Both the position numbers and the translations under genes were made by a program. The notes beneath the pieces were generated by a model. It made no database searches, was not told the origin of the DNA, and saw only the letters and a list, made by a program, of their open reading frames with translations. Positions 1 to 5,323 of a stretch of 5,323 nt of DNA are shown here, one piece after another (position 1 is the first letter of the stretch; the number at the start of each line of letters is the position of its first letter). Origin of the DNA: JANOQP01 sp044227705 (GTDB lineage Bacteria; Bacteroidota; Bacteroidia; Chitinophagales; Saprospiraceae); contig JBGAWE010000273.1 in assembly GCA_044227705.1 (NCBI GenBank), positions 1 through 5,323 of the forward strand, written 5' to 3'.

Positions 1-1
1 C

Positions 2-784
2 TGGACAGGCTTCTCCTCGAAGTTCACGATGGCCGTCAACCTCGGCGGTGCCATGGGCGACCTTTCGTGGATTGCCAATGGCAAGGGCACCTCGAACGTG
101 CCACCGACCATCAGCTTCCACTGCCCCTCCGACCCGTTCGCGCCCTATGACTGCGGCGTTCTGACGGTGCCGGTGGGCAACTTGCCGGTCGTCGAGGTCT
201 GCGGCGGCCACAAGGTCCAGCAGGCATTCGACGCGGCGGGCATCAACAACATCTGGAAGAATGTCCCCGAACTCGAGGCCATCGGCCTGTCGAAAAAGGA
301 CAACAGCGAGGGCCTGACCACCCTCTACAACATCATCCCGCAGGTGCAAAAAGGCAAGGTGACGACATCCCCCTACGACATCTGGGCATGGAACAACACC
401 AACATCGCCGCCGCCGGACTGAACGACTCGATTGCCGCTCGGCTCTACATCGACACGGTGATGGCCTATTGCGCCCCGCGCATGTGCATCGGCCTCGGCC
501 TCGGATGCAACCTCGCCGTGCTCAACACGACGCAGCTCGATGAGGCCGCCCTCGGCCTCACTGTCAGCCCGAACCCGGCGACGGAGGACGTCACTTTCGA
601 GACGGCCGAGAAGGCGATGGAGTCCATCTACGTCTACGACCTGTCGGGCCGCCTCGTCAAAGCGCACGTCAACATCGACTCGAACAAGTTCACCATGCCG
701 CGCGCCGCGCTCGGCTCGGGGCTGTACTTCGCCGAGCTTCGATTCGCCGAGGGGGTGGTGACGAAGAAGATAGTGTTCAACTGA
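2..784 (+). CDS. Secreted alpha/beta-hydrolase-like protein with C-terminal T9SS type A sorting domain (5' end missing)
   Basis: Only the C-terminal 260 residues are visible; the frame is open to the left edge, so the first ATG (position 29) is probably internal. The visible start (FSSKF then GGAMGDLSWI) and the segment HCPSDPFAPY at visible residues 40-49 resemble the late part of an alpha/beta-hydrolase fold as in esterases and PHB-depolymerase-like proteins, where an H-x(3)-DP-x(2)-PY stretch carries the acidic catalytic residue (here Asp44). The nucleophile region would lie upstream, outside the window, and I cannot identify a convincing catalytic His. The last 75 or so residues are a classic T9SS type A sorting domain: VSPNPATEDV at 188-197, a YVYDLSGRLV strand pair, then GLYF and a final VTKKIVFN. 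Such proteins are exported through the Sec and type IX systems and the tail is removed at the cell surface. A strong terminator lies 22 bases after the stop. The T9SS domain is near certain; the hydrolase assignment is moderate and its substrate unknown. Confidence 0.85.
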   Translation, partial: WTGFSSKFTMAVNLGGAMGDLSWIANGKGTSNVPPTISFHCPSDPFAPYDCGVLTVPVGNLPVVEVCGGHKVQQAFDAAGINNIWKNVPELEAIGLSKKDNSEGLTTLYNIIPQVQKGKVTTSPYDIWAWNNTNIAAAGLNDSIAARLYIDTVMAYCAPRMCIGLGLGCNLAVLNTTQLDEAALGLTVSPNPATEDVTFETAEKAMESIYVYDLSGRLVKAHVNIDSNKFTMPRAALGSGLYFAELRFAEGVVTKKIVFN

Positions 785-806
785 TTTTGGGTTGAATCAT
801 AATGGC

Positions 807-845
807 AGAAGCCCGCTCCGAGTGTTCGGGGCGGGCTTCTTCTTT
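807..845 (+). terminator. Intrinsic terminator of the T9SS-domain gene
   Basis: The arms AGAAGCCCGC (807-816) and GCGGGCTTCT (831-840) are perfectly complementary. Pairing continues inward through one G-T pair and four more pairs to a GTGT loop (822-825), about 15 pairs in all. The 3' side runs into a T-rich tract (TTCTTCTTT, 837-845). It begins 22 bases after the stop codon of the upstream gene, so it most likely ends that transcript and isolates the glycosyltransferase gene from it. Confidence 0.88.
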
Positions 846-1188
846 GGGGCAAGAAGGCCACCTTGTTTTTCCAACCTTTAACAGCCGCCCAATAATCCTT
901 TTTAACTTTTTCGCAACGCCTCCTGCTACCTTTGGCCCACGAGCCAAAAAGAGGCCGAAACCAAACGATAGTTTGAAACCGCCCTTTGAAAATACATGGC
1001 GTCAAAATATAGTTGTGACAGACGGCGGATGTCGTGACAAAACTTCCGACCTTCGTCCCAACTTGGAAAGACCGCCGCGAGGGACGGCCCTGCGGTTCTG
1101 AAAACCCCGAACGCACGCTCGCCAGACGACCCTCTTTGAGAAAAAACGAGTCTTCATTCCTTTTCAAAATCATCTAAATTAATCAGTC
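846..1188. other. Intergenic region, AT-richer, no convincing gene
   Basis: This stretch of about 340 bases lies between the terminator and the glycosyltransferase start. Short open frames on both strands here have no recognisable protein features, and the part near the start codon is visibly A/T-rich compared with the coding sequence. It holds a candidate promoter (985-1015), a second weaker -7-like element TACCTTTG at 927-934 without a good partner, and two copies of GTGACA (1015-1020 and 1034-1039) spaced 19 bases apart. I see no tRNA or known riboswitch. Confidence 0.6.
985..1015 (+). promoter_or_regulatory. Candidate Bacteroidota-type promoter for the glycosyltransferase gene
   Basis: TTTG at 985-988 is followed after exactly 19 bases by TATAGTTG at 1008-1015, which matches five of the six fixed positions of the Bacteroidota -7 consensus TAnnTTTG; the -33 element TTTG matches fully. 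Spacing of 19-21 bases is typical for this primary sigma factor. Transcription would start near position 1021, giving a leader of roughly 165-170 bases. The call rests on short motifs only, so it is tentative. Confidence 0.4.
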
Positions 1189-2730
1189 ATGCTCGGATTG
1201 CACAGTTTCCTCGAGGCCCTCAAATACCAGGGGTTCGTCGACTTCGGCTATGTGATGCTCTTCGTCTATTTCGCGGCCATGCTCGGCGTGACGGTCTACT
1301 GCCTGCTGCAGTTCCACCTCCTGCACCTTTACCGAAAATACCACACGGCCAACCCCGACATCAAGTACGACGCTTTCGAGGTGGGCGACCATGACGTGCC
1401 TTTCGTCACGGTGCAGTTGCCGATGTACAACGAGATGTACGTCGCCGAGCGAATCATCGACGAGGTGGCCAAGCAGGACTACCCGAAAGATCGTTTTGAA
1501 ATCCAAGTCCTTGACGACTCGACCGATGAGACGAAAAACCTTGTCGCCGCTAAAGTTGCCCATTACCAAAAGCTCGGTTTCAACATCACGCACGTCCACC
1601 GCGTCAACCGGCAGGGTTTCAAGGCGGGCGCTTTGCAGGATGCGATGCCGCTTGTTAAGGGCGAGTTCATCGCCATCTTCGACGCGGACTTCATGCCTCG
1701 TTATGACTTCCTGCGGACGACCATGAAGTATTTCGCCGATGAAAAAGTGGGCATCGTCCAGACCCGCTGGGAGCACCTCAACGAGGACTACTCGTTCATC
1801 ACGAAGCTGCAGGCTTTGCAGCTCAACGTCCACTTCACCGTCGAACAGGCCGGTCGGAGCTATGGGAACCTGCTTCTCCAATTCAACGGGACTGCCGGTG
1901 TCTGGCGCAAAAAAGTTATCGAGGAAGCTGGCGGCTGGCAGTCGGACACGCTCACGGAGGACCTCGACTTGAGCTTCCGTGCCCAAATCAATGGCTACAA
2001 AATCAAGTTCCTCGAAAAGTTCGAAAGCCCGGCCGAGCTGCCGGTGGACATGAACGGCCTCAAAGGCCAACAGTTCCGCTGGAACAAGGGCGGCGCTGAG
2101 AACGCCCGCAAGCTCATGAAGCTCGTCTGGGGAACCGACAAGCTGACCTACACCCAGAAAGTCCACGCCACAAGCCAGCTTTTGGCCAACGGCGTCTTCC
2201 TCTGGGTCTTCACGGCGGCGGTGGCGAGCGTGCCGCTGGCGTTCCTGTTCCGCGAACTGGGCATCTCGACGCACTTTCTTTCATTCTCGGTCGTCGGCCT
2301 GTTCTCGGTCATCGGCATCTACTACACGGCCAACATCAGCGCCTCGCTCAAGCGCGTCGCGCCGCCGACGTTCATGGACAAAGTGAAGTTCGCCGGGCTG
2401 TTCCTCTCGTTCATGCCGATTTCGATGGGCCTCTCGCTCTATAATGCCGTCGCCGTCATTGAGGGCTATATGGGCAAGGCATCCGCATTCATCCGCACCC
2501 CGAAATACGGCATCGGCGGCCAGCAAAAGAAGCTCGGAAAGGTCAACTACATCGCCAAAAAGATTTCGTGGATAACCGTCTTCGAGGGGGTGATGGCACT
2601 TGTCTTCGCCACGTCCGTCGTCGTCGGCATCCGCACGTCGAACACGGCGTTCGTGCCTTTCCACACGATGCTGACCATCGGGTTCTCGACCATTTTCTAC
2701 TACTCGGTCAAGCACCTGCGGACGCGCTGA
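1189..2730 (+). CDS. Membrane glycosyltransferase family 2, cellulose/mannan-synthase (CslA) like
   Basis: This complete 513-residue processive-type GT2 enzyme should transfer sugars from an NDP-sugar at the cytoplasmic face of the inner membrane. The order is: one transmembrane segment (about 20-48); a catalytic domain (about 70-310) with PMYNE (78-82), LDDSTDET (DD at 109-110), FKAGAL (144-149), FDADF (DAD at 165-167, metal/UDP site), TEDLD (ED at 257-258, general base) and QQFRW (294-298, the QxxRW acceptor motif); then about five hydrophobic segments (near 330-356, 363-383, 400-425, 462-482, 485-507). All D, D, ED, QxxRW residues are intact, so it should be active. Spacing and motif wording resemble plant CslA mannan synthases and bacterial cellulose-synthase-family proteins rather than BcsA: there is no PilZ domain and no bcsB/bcsC neighbour. 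The ATG start is firm, because an in-frame TAA lies at 1180-1182, only two codons upstream. There is no Shine-Dalgarno; the leader is A/T-rich. The polymer (glucan, mannan or glycolipid) cannot be told from sequence. Confidence 0.93.
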   Translation: MLGLHSFLEALKYQGFVDFGYVMLFVYFAAMLGVTVYCLLQFHLLHLYRKYHTANPDIKYDAFEVGDHDVPFVTVQLPMYNEMYVAERIIDEVAKQDYPKDRFEIQVLDDSTDETKNLVAAKVAHYQKLGFNITHVHRVNRQGFKAGALQDAMPLVKGEFIAIFDADFMPRYDFLRTTMKYFADEKVGIVQTRWEHLNEDYSFITKLQALQLNVHFTVEQAGRSYGNLLLQFNGTAGVWRKKVIEEAGGWQSDTLTEDLDLSFRAQINGYKIKFLEKFESPAELPVDMNGLKGQQFRWNKGGAENARKLMKLVWGTDKLTYTQKVHATSQLLANGVFLWVFTAAVASVPLAFLFRELGISTHFLSFSVVGLFSVIGIYYTANISASLKRVAPPTFMDKVKFAGLFLSFMPISMGLSLYNAVAVIEGYMGKASAFIRTPKYGIGGQQKKLGKVNYIAKKISWITVFEGVMALVFATSVVVGIRTSNTAFVPFHTMLTIGFSTIFYYSVKHLRTR

Positions 2731-2758
2731 TTGCCGCGCAACTCATTGGTTTTCAATG

Positions 2759-2797
2759 AAAAAAGCCGACCTCGGGTTGTCCGAGGTCGGCTTTTTT
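2759..2797. terminator. Bidirectional intrinsic terminator between convergent genes
   Basis: GCCGACCTCGG (2765-2775) and CCGAGGTCGGC (2781-2791) form a perfect 11-pair GC-rich stem with a five-base loop. It is flanked by A6 (2759-2764) and T6 (2792-2797), so the hairpin ends in a U-tract on either strand. It lies 28 bases after the glycosyltransferase stop and 19 bases beyond the stop of the minus-strand lipoprotein gene, and should terminate both. Confidence 0.95.
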
Positions 2798-2816
2798 GTT
2801 GGCGATTGCCGTTGTT

Positions 2817-3674
2817 TCAATGGGCACGCAACAATCCCAAGTCGAACGGCAACCGCCCGTTCCCTCCGTCGCAGAGCGGCCCCCGCTGGCAGGTGTAAAC
2901 CGGTGCCTCCTTGAACAGAATCCGCGGCACGCCGAGCGTGTTCTCGAAGTTGAACACGAGCGGCTTCTTGTCGCTGATGTTGTTCGTCGTCCGCCGAACG
3001 ATGCGGTCGAGCGAGGCGATCCGCCGGTGCACTGTGCCGCCCGGCAGGGTGTCGAGGCGGCTTGTCACCCAGAAATCCCAGTCGGTCTCGTGGCGGCCGG
3101 TGGCCTTTGCGTTGTTGCCGTTGAACTCGCTCTGCCGCCGCTTCTTTTTGGCGTAGACAGAGTTGTGGTGCATGTGAACGTAGCCGTCCGGGCAGAACGT
3201 GCCGCTGTAAACGGTCGCCTCGTTCTCGGCAACCACGTCCACGTCGCTGCCGGGCGGCGGGATGGTCCCGCCCTTTTTCCTTTCATAAAAGGAGAGGAAA
3301 TGGTAGGTCGTGAAAACCGTCCCGTCCACCGCCGGGCCGTGGTCGATGGCTATGAAGTAGAAATGCTGGAACCCGAGTGCCGGCTCGTCGCAGACGGAGT
3401 CGAAGGCCAGCGCCTCGTCCATCACCGGCTCGTCGGTGCCGATTATCTGACGGCAGTACGGCACCTTCGAGTGGAAGACCTGCGTGCAGGCCACGCCCGG
3501 TGGGATTTCGGCCCCGCCGTGCATTTTCTTGTAGTCTTTGGCGTCTGCCTCGGCAAGCTGTGTGGTCAGTTTGCAGAAGCTGATGCCGAGCGAGGGGGCT
3601 TTGCAGCCCCCGAGCAACAGGAGGCCGAGCATCGCGCCGAGCGCGGCAATGGCCGGTATTTTTTCAGTAAGCAT
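2817..3674 (-). CDS. Cysteine-rich lipoprotein of unknown function
   Basis: I do not recognise a family for this 285-residue protein. The N-terminus is a clear lipoprotein signal: K5, a hydrophobic run and the lipobox LGGC with Cys24, predicting lipid attachment and an outer-membrane or periplasm-facing location. The mature part is soluble, with no further membrane segment, and carries seven more cysteines (34, 63, 74, 95, 161, 262, 268), unusually many for a Bacteroidota lipoprotein and suggestive of disulfides. There is a His/Asp-rich patch near 161-175 (CPDGYVHMHH) and a basic stretch KKKRR (176-180). The start ATG overlaps the end of the upstream barrel gene by 11 bases, so the two are very likely co-transcribed and translationally coupled. 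The plus strand has a long open frame across the same stretch, but its Arg/Val/Ala/Glu-rich composition marks it as a shadow. Certainty is high that the gene is real and low for any function. Confidence 0.85.
   Translation of the reverse strand: MLTEKIPAIAALGAMLGLLLLGGCKAPSLGISFCKLTTQLAEADAKDYKKMHGGAEIPPGVACTQVFHSKVPYCRQIIGTDEPVMDEALAFDSVCDEPALGFQHFYFIAIDHGPAVDGTVFTTYHFLSFYERKKGGTIPPPGSDVDVVAENEATVYSGTFCPDGYVHMHHNSVYAKKKRRQSEFNGNNAKATGRHETDWDFWVTSRLDTLPGGTVHRRIASLDRIVRRTTNNISDKKPLVFNFENTLGVPRILFKEAPVYTCQRGPLCDGGNGRLPFDLGLLRAH
3594..3611 (-). other. GNRA-capped hairpin in the lipoprotein signal-peptide coding region
   Basis: On the minus strand the mRNA reads GGGGGCU-GCAA-AGCCCCC: a perfect seven-pair stem, mostly G-C, capped by a GCAA tetraloop of the stable GNRA type. 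It covers codons 22-27 of the lipoprotein gene, with the loop over the lipidated Cys24 and Lys25 codons. There is no U-tract, so it is not a terminator. It may simply reflect Gly and Pro codon choice, or it may slow ribosomes during export; the structure is seen, the role is speculation. Confidence 0.4.
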
Positions 3675-4731
3675 AGCCGAATTGGTTGTAGGTCAGGCCG
3701 AGGTAGAAGCGGTTGATGTCGCGGTTGGGGTGCATCGACATCCCGCTCCCGAGGTGGATGAGGTCTTGGATTCCGTAATAGCGGTCTTTGTAAAAAAGGG
3801 AGCCGATGACCCCGATGTCCGCCGCGTAGTTGCGCTGGAAATAGATTTTCAGGTTGTAAGCCGAGGAGTTGAACGTCGAGCTGGAGTTGCGGTCGCGCAC
3901 CGACTGCTGCTTCGCCCCGCCGCCGCCGAGCGTGGAGAGGCCCGTCAGTTGGTGGCCGCCGTATTCCGGCACCCTCATGCCGAGCATGTTGGAAAGCTCG
4001 TAGGTCAGCGGCCGGTAGCCAGTGAACTGGTCGAAGCCCAGCTCGACCCAGTTGAAAGAGTGGTTGTTGTGCGCAAAGAGCATCCCGCCGCCCGTCCAGT
4101 ATCGGTCGAAGCCGTCAGCGAGACTCAACGTCGAGAACGGCACGCTGCCGTCGTTGTAGTAGTTCATCGAGAAGTCGCCGAGCGTCGCTGTCGCCGAGCC
4201 GCAGACTTGGTGCCGTCGGTGGTTGTTGAGGATGAAGTTGCTGCCGAGGAAGAAGGCGTTGCGGAACTCGTGCTTGAGGTTGTAGTAGGGCGCCTGGTTC
4301 ATCGTCCGCAAGTACTTGACGTAGCCGACGCGCGGGCCGTCGCCCTTGAAGGTCTCCTCGCCCGCCTTTTTCCACCACTTCCCGCTCTCGCTCTCGATGC
4401 CGCCCCACCCCACCCCAACGGCGGCCGTGTTGACAAAGTCGATTTGCACGTCGCTGACGAGCGGGTTCATGCTGTTGCCCAGCGATTTGTTGTAGATGAC
4501 GACCGACATGGCATAGTCGGTCACGAACGTCCGGCGGATATGGCCGGTGAGGATGGCCGTGCCGAAGACCCGGATGCCGGAGAACTTCTGCACCTTCATC
4601 TTGAGCTTGTCGATGTTGTAAAAATTTACGTTCATGCCGAAGCGCAGCTCGACGTCGAGGCGCTCCTGCCCTTCGAGCGGCCGCGCCGCGAGGCAGATAA
4701 GGGCGAGAAGGGGAATGACGATTGCCTTCAT
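3664..4731 (-). CDS. Probable outer-membrane beta-barrel protein, possibly of the type annotated as Bac_toxin_23-like
   Basis: A 355-residue exported protein. I chose the ATG at 4731 because it gives a good Sec signal peptide (K2, hydrophobic core about 4-15, probable cleavage near residues 20-23); an in-frame ATG at 4782 would add 17 polar residues in front of it. The mature chain has many short alternating hydrophobic/aromatic stretches, Gly- and Asn-rich turns and a C-terminal aromatic residue (FGYAY), as in outer-membrane beta-barrels. A flexible G/S/N-rich loop lies near 269-290. The segment YYNDGSVPF then LADGFDRYWTGG (191-215), followed by FDQFTGYRP (233-241), resembles from memory a motif in Bacteroidota proteins labelled polymorphic toxin type 23; I cannot confirm that, and the chain shows no toxin delivery domain. 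The only cysteine after the signal region is Cys177. The stop lies inside the next gene, which overlaps by 11 bases. The gene is very likely real; a membrane-barrel role is moderately supported and the function is unknown. Confidence 0.82.
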   Translation of the reverse strand: MKAIVIPLLALICLAARPLEGQERLDVELRFGMNVNFYNIDKLKMKVQKFSGIRVFGTAILTGHIRRTFVTDYAMSVVIYNKSLGNSMNPLVSDVQIDFVNTAAVGVGWGGIESESGKWWKKAGEETFKGDGPRVGYVKYLRTMNQAPYYNLKHEFRNAFFLGSNFILNNHRRHQVCGSATATLGDFSMNYYNDGSVPFSTLSLADGFDRYWTGGGMLFAHNNHSFNWVELGFDQFTGYRPLTYELSNMLGMRVPEYGGHQLTGLSTLGGGGAKQQSVRDRNSSSTFNSSAYNLKIYFQRNYAADIGVIGSLFYKDRYYGIQDLIHLGSGMSMHPNRDINRFYLGLTYNQFGYAY

Positions 4732-4821
4732 GGTGAGACGGTTTGGAGAAAACGGGGTGCGATTTGCAACTCTCCATCCCACTCGGCGAGTCGTCGTTAT
4801 CCAACCTTTTTGGTGATTTTC

Positions 4822-4841
4822 AAAAACTACCCATTTGGGTA
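4822..4841 (-). terminator. Weak candidate terminator after the nuclease-like gene
   Basis: Reading the minus strand, TACCC (4841-4837) pairs with GGGTA (4832-4828) around an AAAT loop, and is followed by G and T5 (4827-4822). It begins eight bases after the stop codon of the upstream minus-strand gene. The stem is only five pairs, so termination would be partial at best; transcription may read through into the barrel gene, for which I find no convincing separate promoter in the 118-base gap. Confidence 0.35.
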
Positions 4842-4849
4842 ACCCCTCA

Positions 4850-5323
4850 TCAAAACCGCACCAGCCGCAGCCCGGCCGACTTCTTCTCCTGGTGGTTCAA
4901 AATGATGCGCGCCACCTCCGGGTTGTGCGCCCGCCGCTCGATGCACTCCATCAAGTCCTCGACCGTCGGCTGCCCGAACTCGGTGTCGAAATAGCCGAAG
5001 CCCCGGTACTTCCCCCCCTCGACCATGACGACCGCCAGCTCCGTCGCCGAGCGGGCCTTTTCCAACAAAAAGTAGTTCCCCGCTAGCCGGTTTGAGAGAA
5101 ATTCGATCGCCTCCGCCGCTCTCAAATTGTACTCTTCGACGGATTCCTGCCCGATGCAGGCCCCCCGGCATCGCCCCAAATGGTATTGAAAACACGCACT
5201 TTCCGACTGCTCGAGATGGGTCAGTTTCCCGCAAAGCTCGTACATCCGCATCGCGCTCGACAGCGCTGATTTTGCGGCGGGCGGGTTGGCGTAGTCGGCC
5301 ACGAGGTCGAGTTTCAGCTCGGT
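4850..5323 (-). CDS. C-terminal part of an exonuclease/GIY-YIG (UvrC/Cho-like) protein (5' end missing)
   Basis: The last 157 residues are visible and the frame runs open through the right edge; the GTG at 5302 is only an internal Val codon (preceded by TELKLDL). The segment CFQYHLGRCRGACIG followed by EEYN matches the region after the GIY-YIG nuclease domain of UvrC and Cho. Cysteines at visible positions 31, 44, 52 and 56 have spacing C-x12-C-x7-C-x3-C, close to the four cysteines that bind a 4Fe-4S cluster in UvrC. After it there is no UvrB-binding (UVR) or RNase H/HhH region; instead a short domain with a VEGGKYRGFGYFDTEF strand pair (about 108-123) ends the protein. This fits the Bacteroidota proteins of about 450-500 residues that join a DnaQ-type 3'-5' exonuclease to a UvrC-like GIY-YIG module, usually annotated as exonuclease-domain protein or DNA polymerase III epsilon. 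The exonuclease and GIY-YIG domains themselves would lie outside the window, so that part is inferred. The probable role is DNA repair or nucleic-acid processing in the cytoplasm. Confidence 0.85.
   Translation of the reverse strand, partial: TELKLDLVADYANPPAAKSALSSAMRMYELCGKLTHLEQSESACFQYHLGRCRGACIGQESVEEYNLRAAEAIEFLSNRLAGNYFLLEKARSATELAVVMVEGGKYRGFGYFDTEFGQPTVEDLMECIERRAHNPEVARIILNHQEKKSAGLRLVRF

Noticed and set aside
927..934. TACCTTTG as the main promoter -7 element
   Set aside because: It matches the TAnnTTTG consensus perfectly, but no TTTG or TTG lies at the right distance upstream and the leader would be about 250 bases.
634..1173. 179-residue minus-strand open frame
   Set aside because: It runs through the T9SS tail, a terminator and the promoter region, and has no recognisable protein features.
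1183..2274. 363-residue minus-strand open frame
   Set aside because: It is exactly antisense to the catalytic domain of the glycosyltransferase, whose motifs are unmistakable.
2796..3716. 306-residue plus-strand open frame opposite the lipoprotein gene
   Set aside because: It starts inside the bidirectional terminator and has typical shadow composition, while the opposite strand has a lipobox.
4732..4782. Upstream start (ATG at 4782) for the barrel protein
   Set aside because: It would place 17 polar residues before a good signal peptide that begins at the ATG at 4731.
3538..4842. 434-residue plus-strand open frame
   Set aside because: It is Val/Ala/Arg/Glu-rich with no signal, motif or fold cue, and lies antisense to a protein with a signal peptide and barrel-like pattern.
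5151..5172. CGATGC/GCATCG inverted repeat
   Set aside because: A short stem with a ten-base loop inside a conserved coding region; probably chance.
5300..5302. GTG as start codon of the right-most gene
   Set aside because: The frame stays open to the window edge with protein-like residues before it, and the UvrC-like motif implies a large missing N-terminal part.

Overview
This 5.3 kb window is moderately high in GC and most likely comes from a member of the Bacteroidota. Four signs support this. The first protein ends in a type IX secretion (T9SS) sorting domain. No start codon is preceded by a Shine-Dalgarno motif. There is a plausible Bacteroidota-type promoter (TTTG-N19-TAnnTTTG-like) upstream of the second gene. 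The last gene looks like the C-terminal part of the exonuclease/GIY-YIG (UvrC/Cho-like) proteins common in this phylum. The high GC would suit a Saprospiria-like lineage, but that is inference.

Layout. Plus strand: the 3' end of a secreted alpha/beta-hydrolase-like protein with a T9SS domain (2-784), closed by a strong intrinsic terminator (807-845). A roughly 340-base AT-richer intergenic region follows, holding a candidate promoter. Next is a complete 513-residue membrane glycosyltransferase of family GT2, cellulose/mannan-synthase (CslA) like (1189-2730). A symmetric terminator (2759-2797) separates it from the convergent minus-strand genes. Minus strand, read from the right: the 3' end of an exonuclease/GIY-YIG-type protein carrying a UvrC-like four-cysteine motif (4850-5323), a 118-base gap, a signal-peptide-bearing probable outer-membrane beta-barrel protein (3664-4731), and an 11-base-overlapping cysteine-rich lipoprotein (2817-3674).

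How they may work together. The barrel protein and the lipoprotein almost certainly form a translationally coupled pair at the outer membrane, and this pair is the least understood part of the window. The glycosyltransferase appears to be a stand-alone unit with its own promoter and terminator, probably making a beta-linked polysaccharide or glycan at the inner membrane. The flanking hydrolase and nuclease genes look like unrelated neighbours. I see no RNA genes, insertion sequences, CRISPR arrays, phage genes or attachment sites. No complete new system can be demonstrated here; the overlapping barrel/lipoprotein pair is the best candidate for something undescribed.
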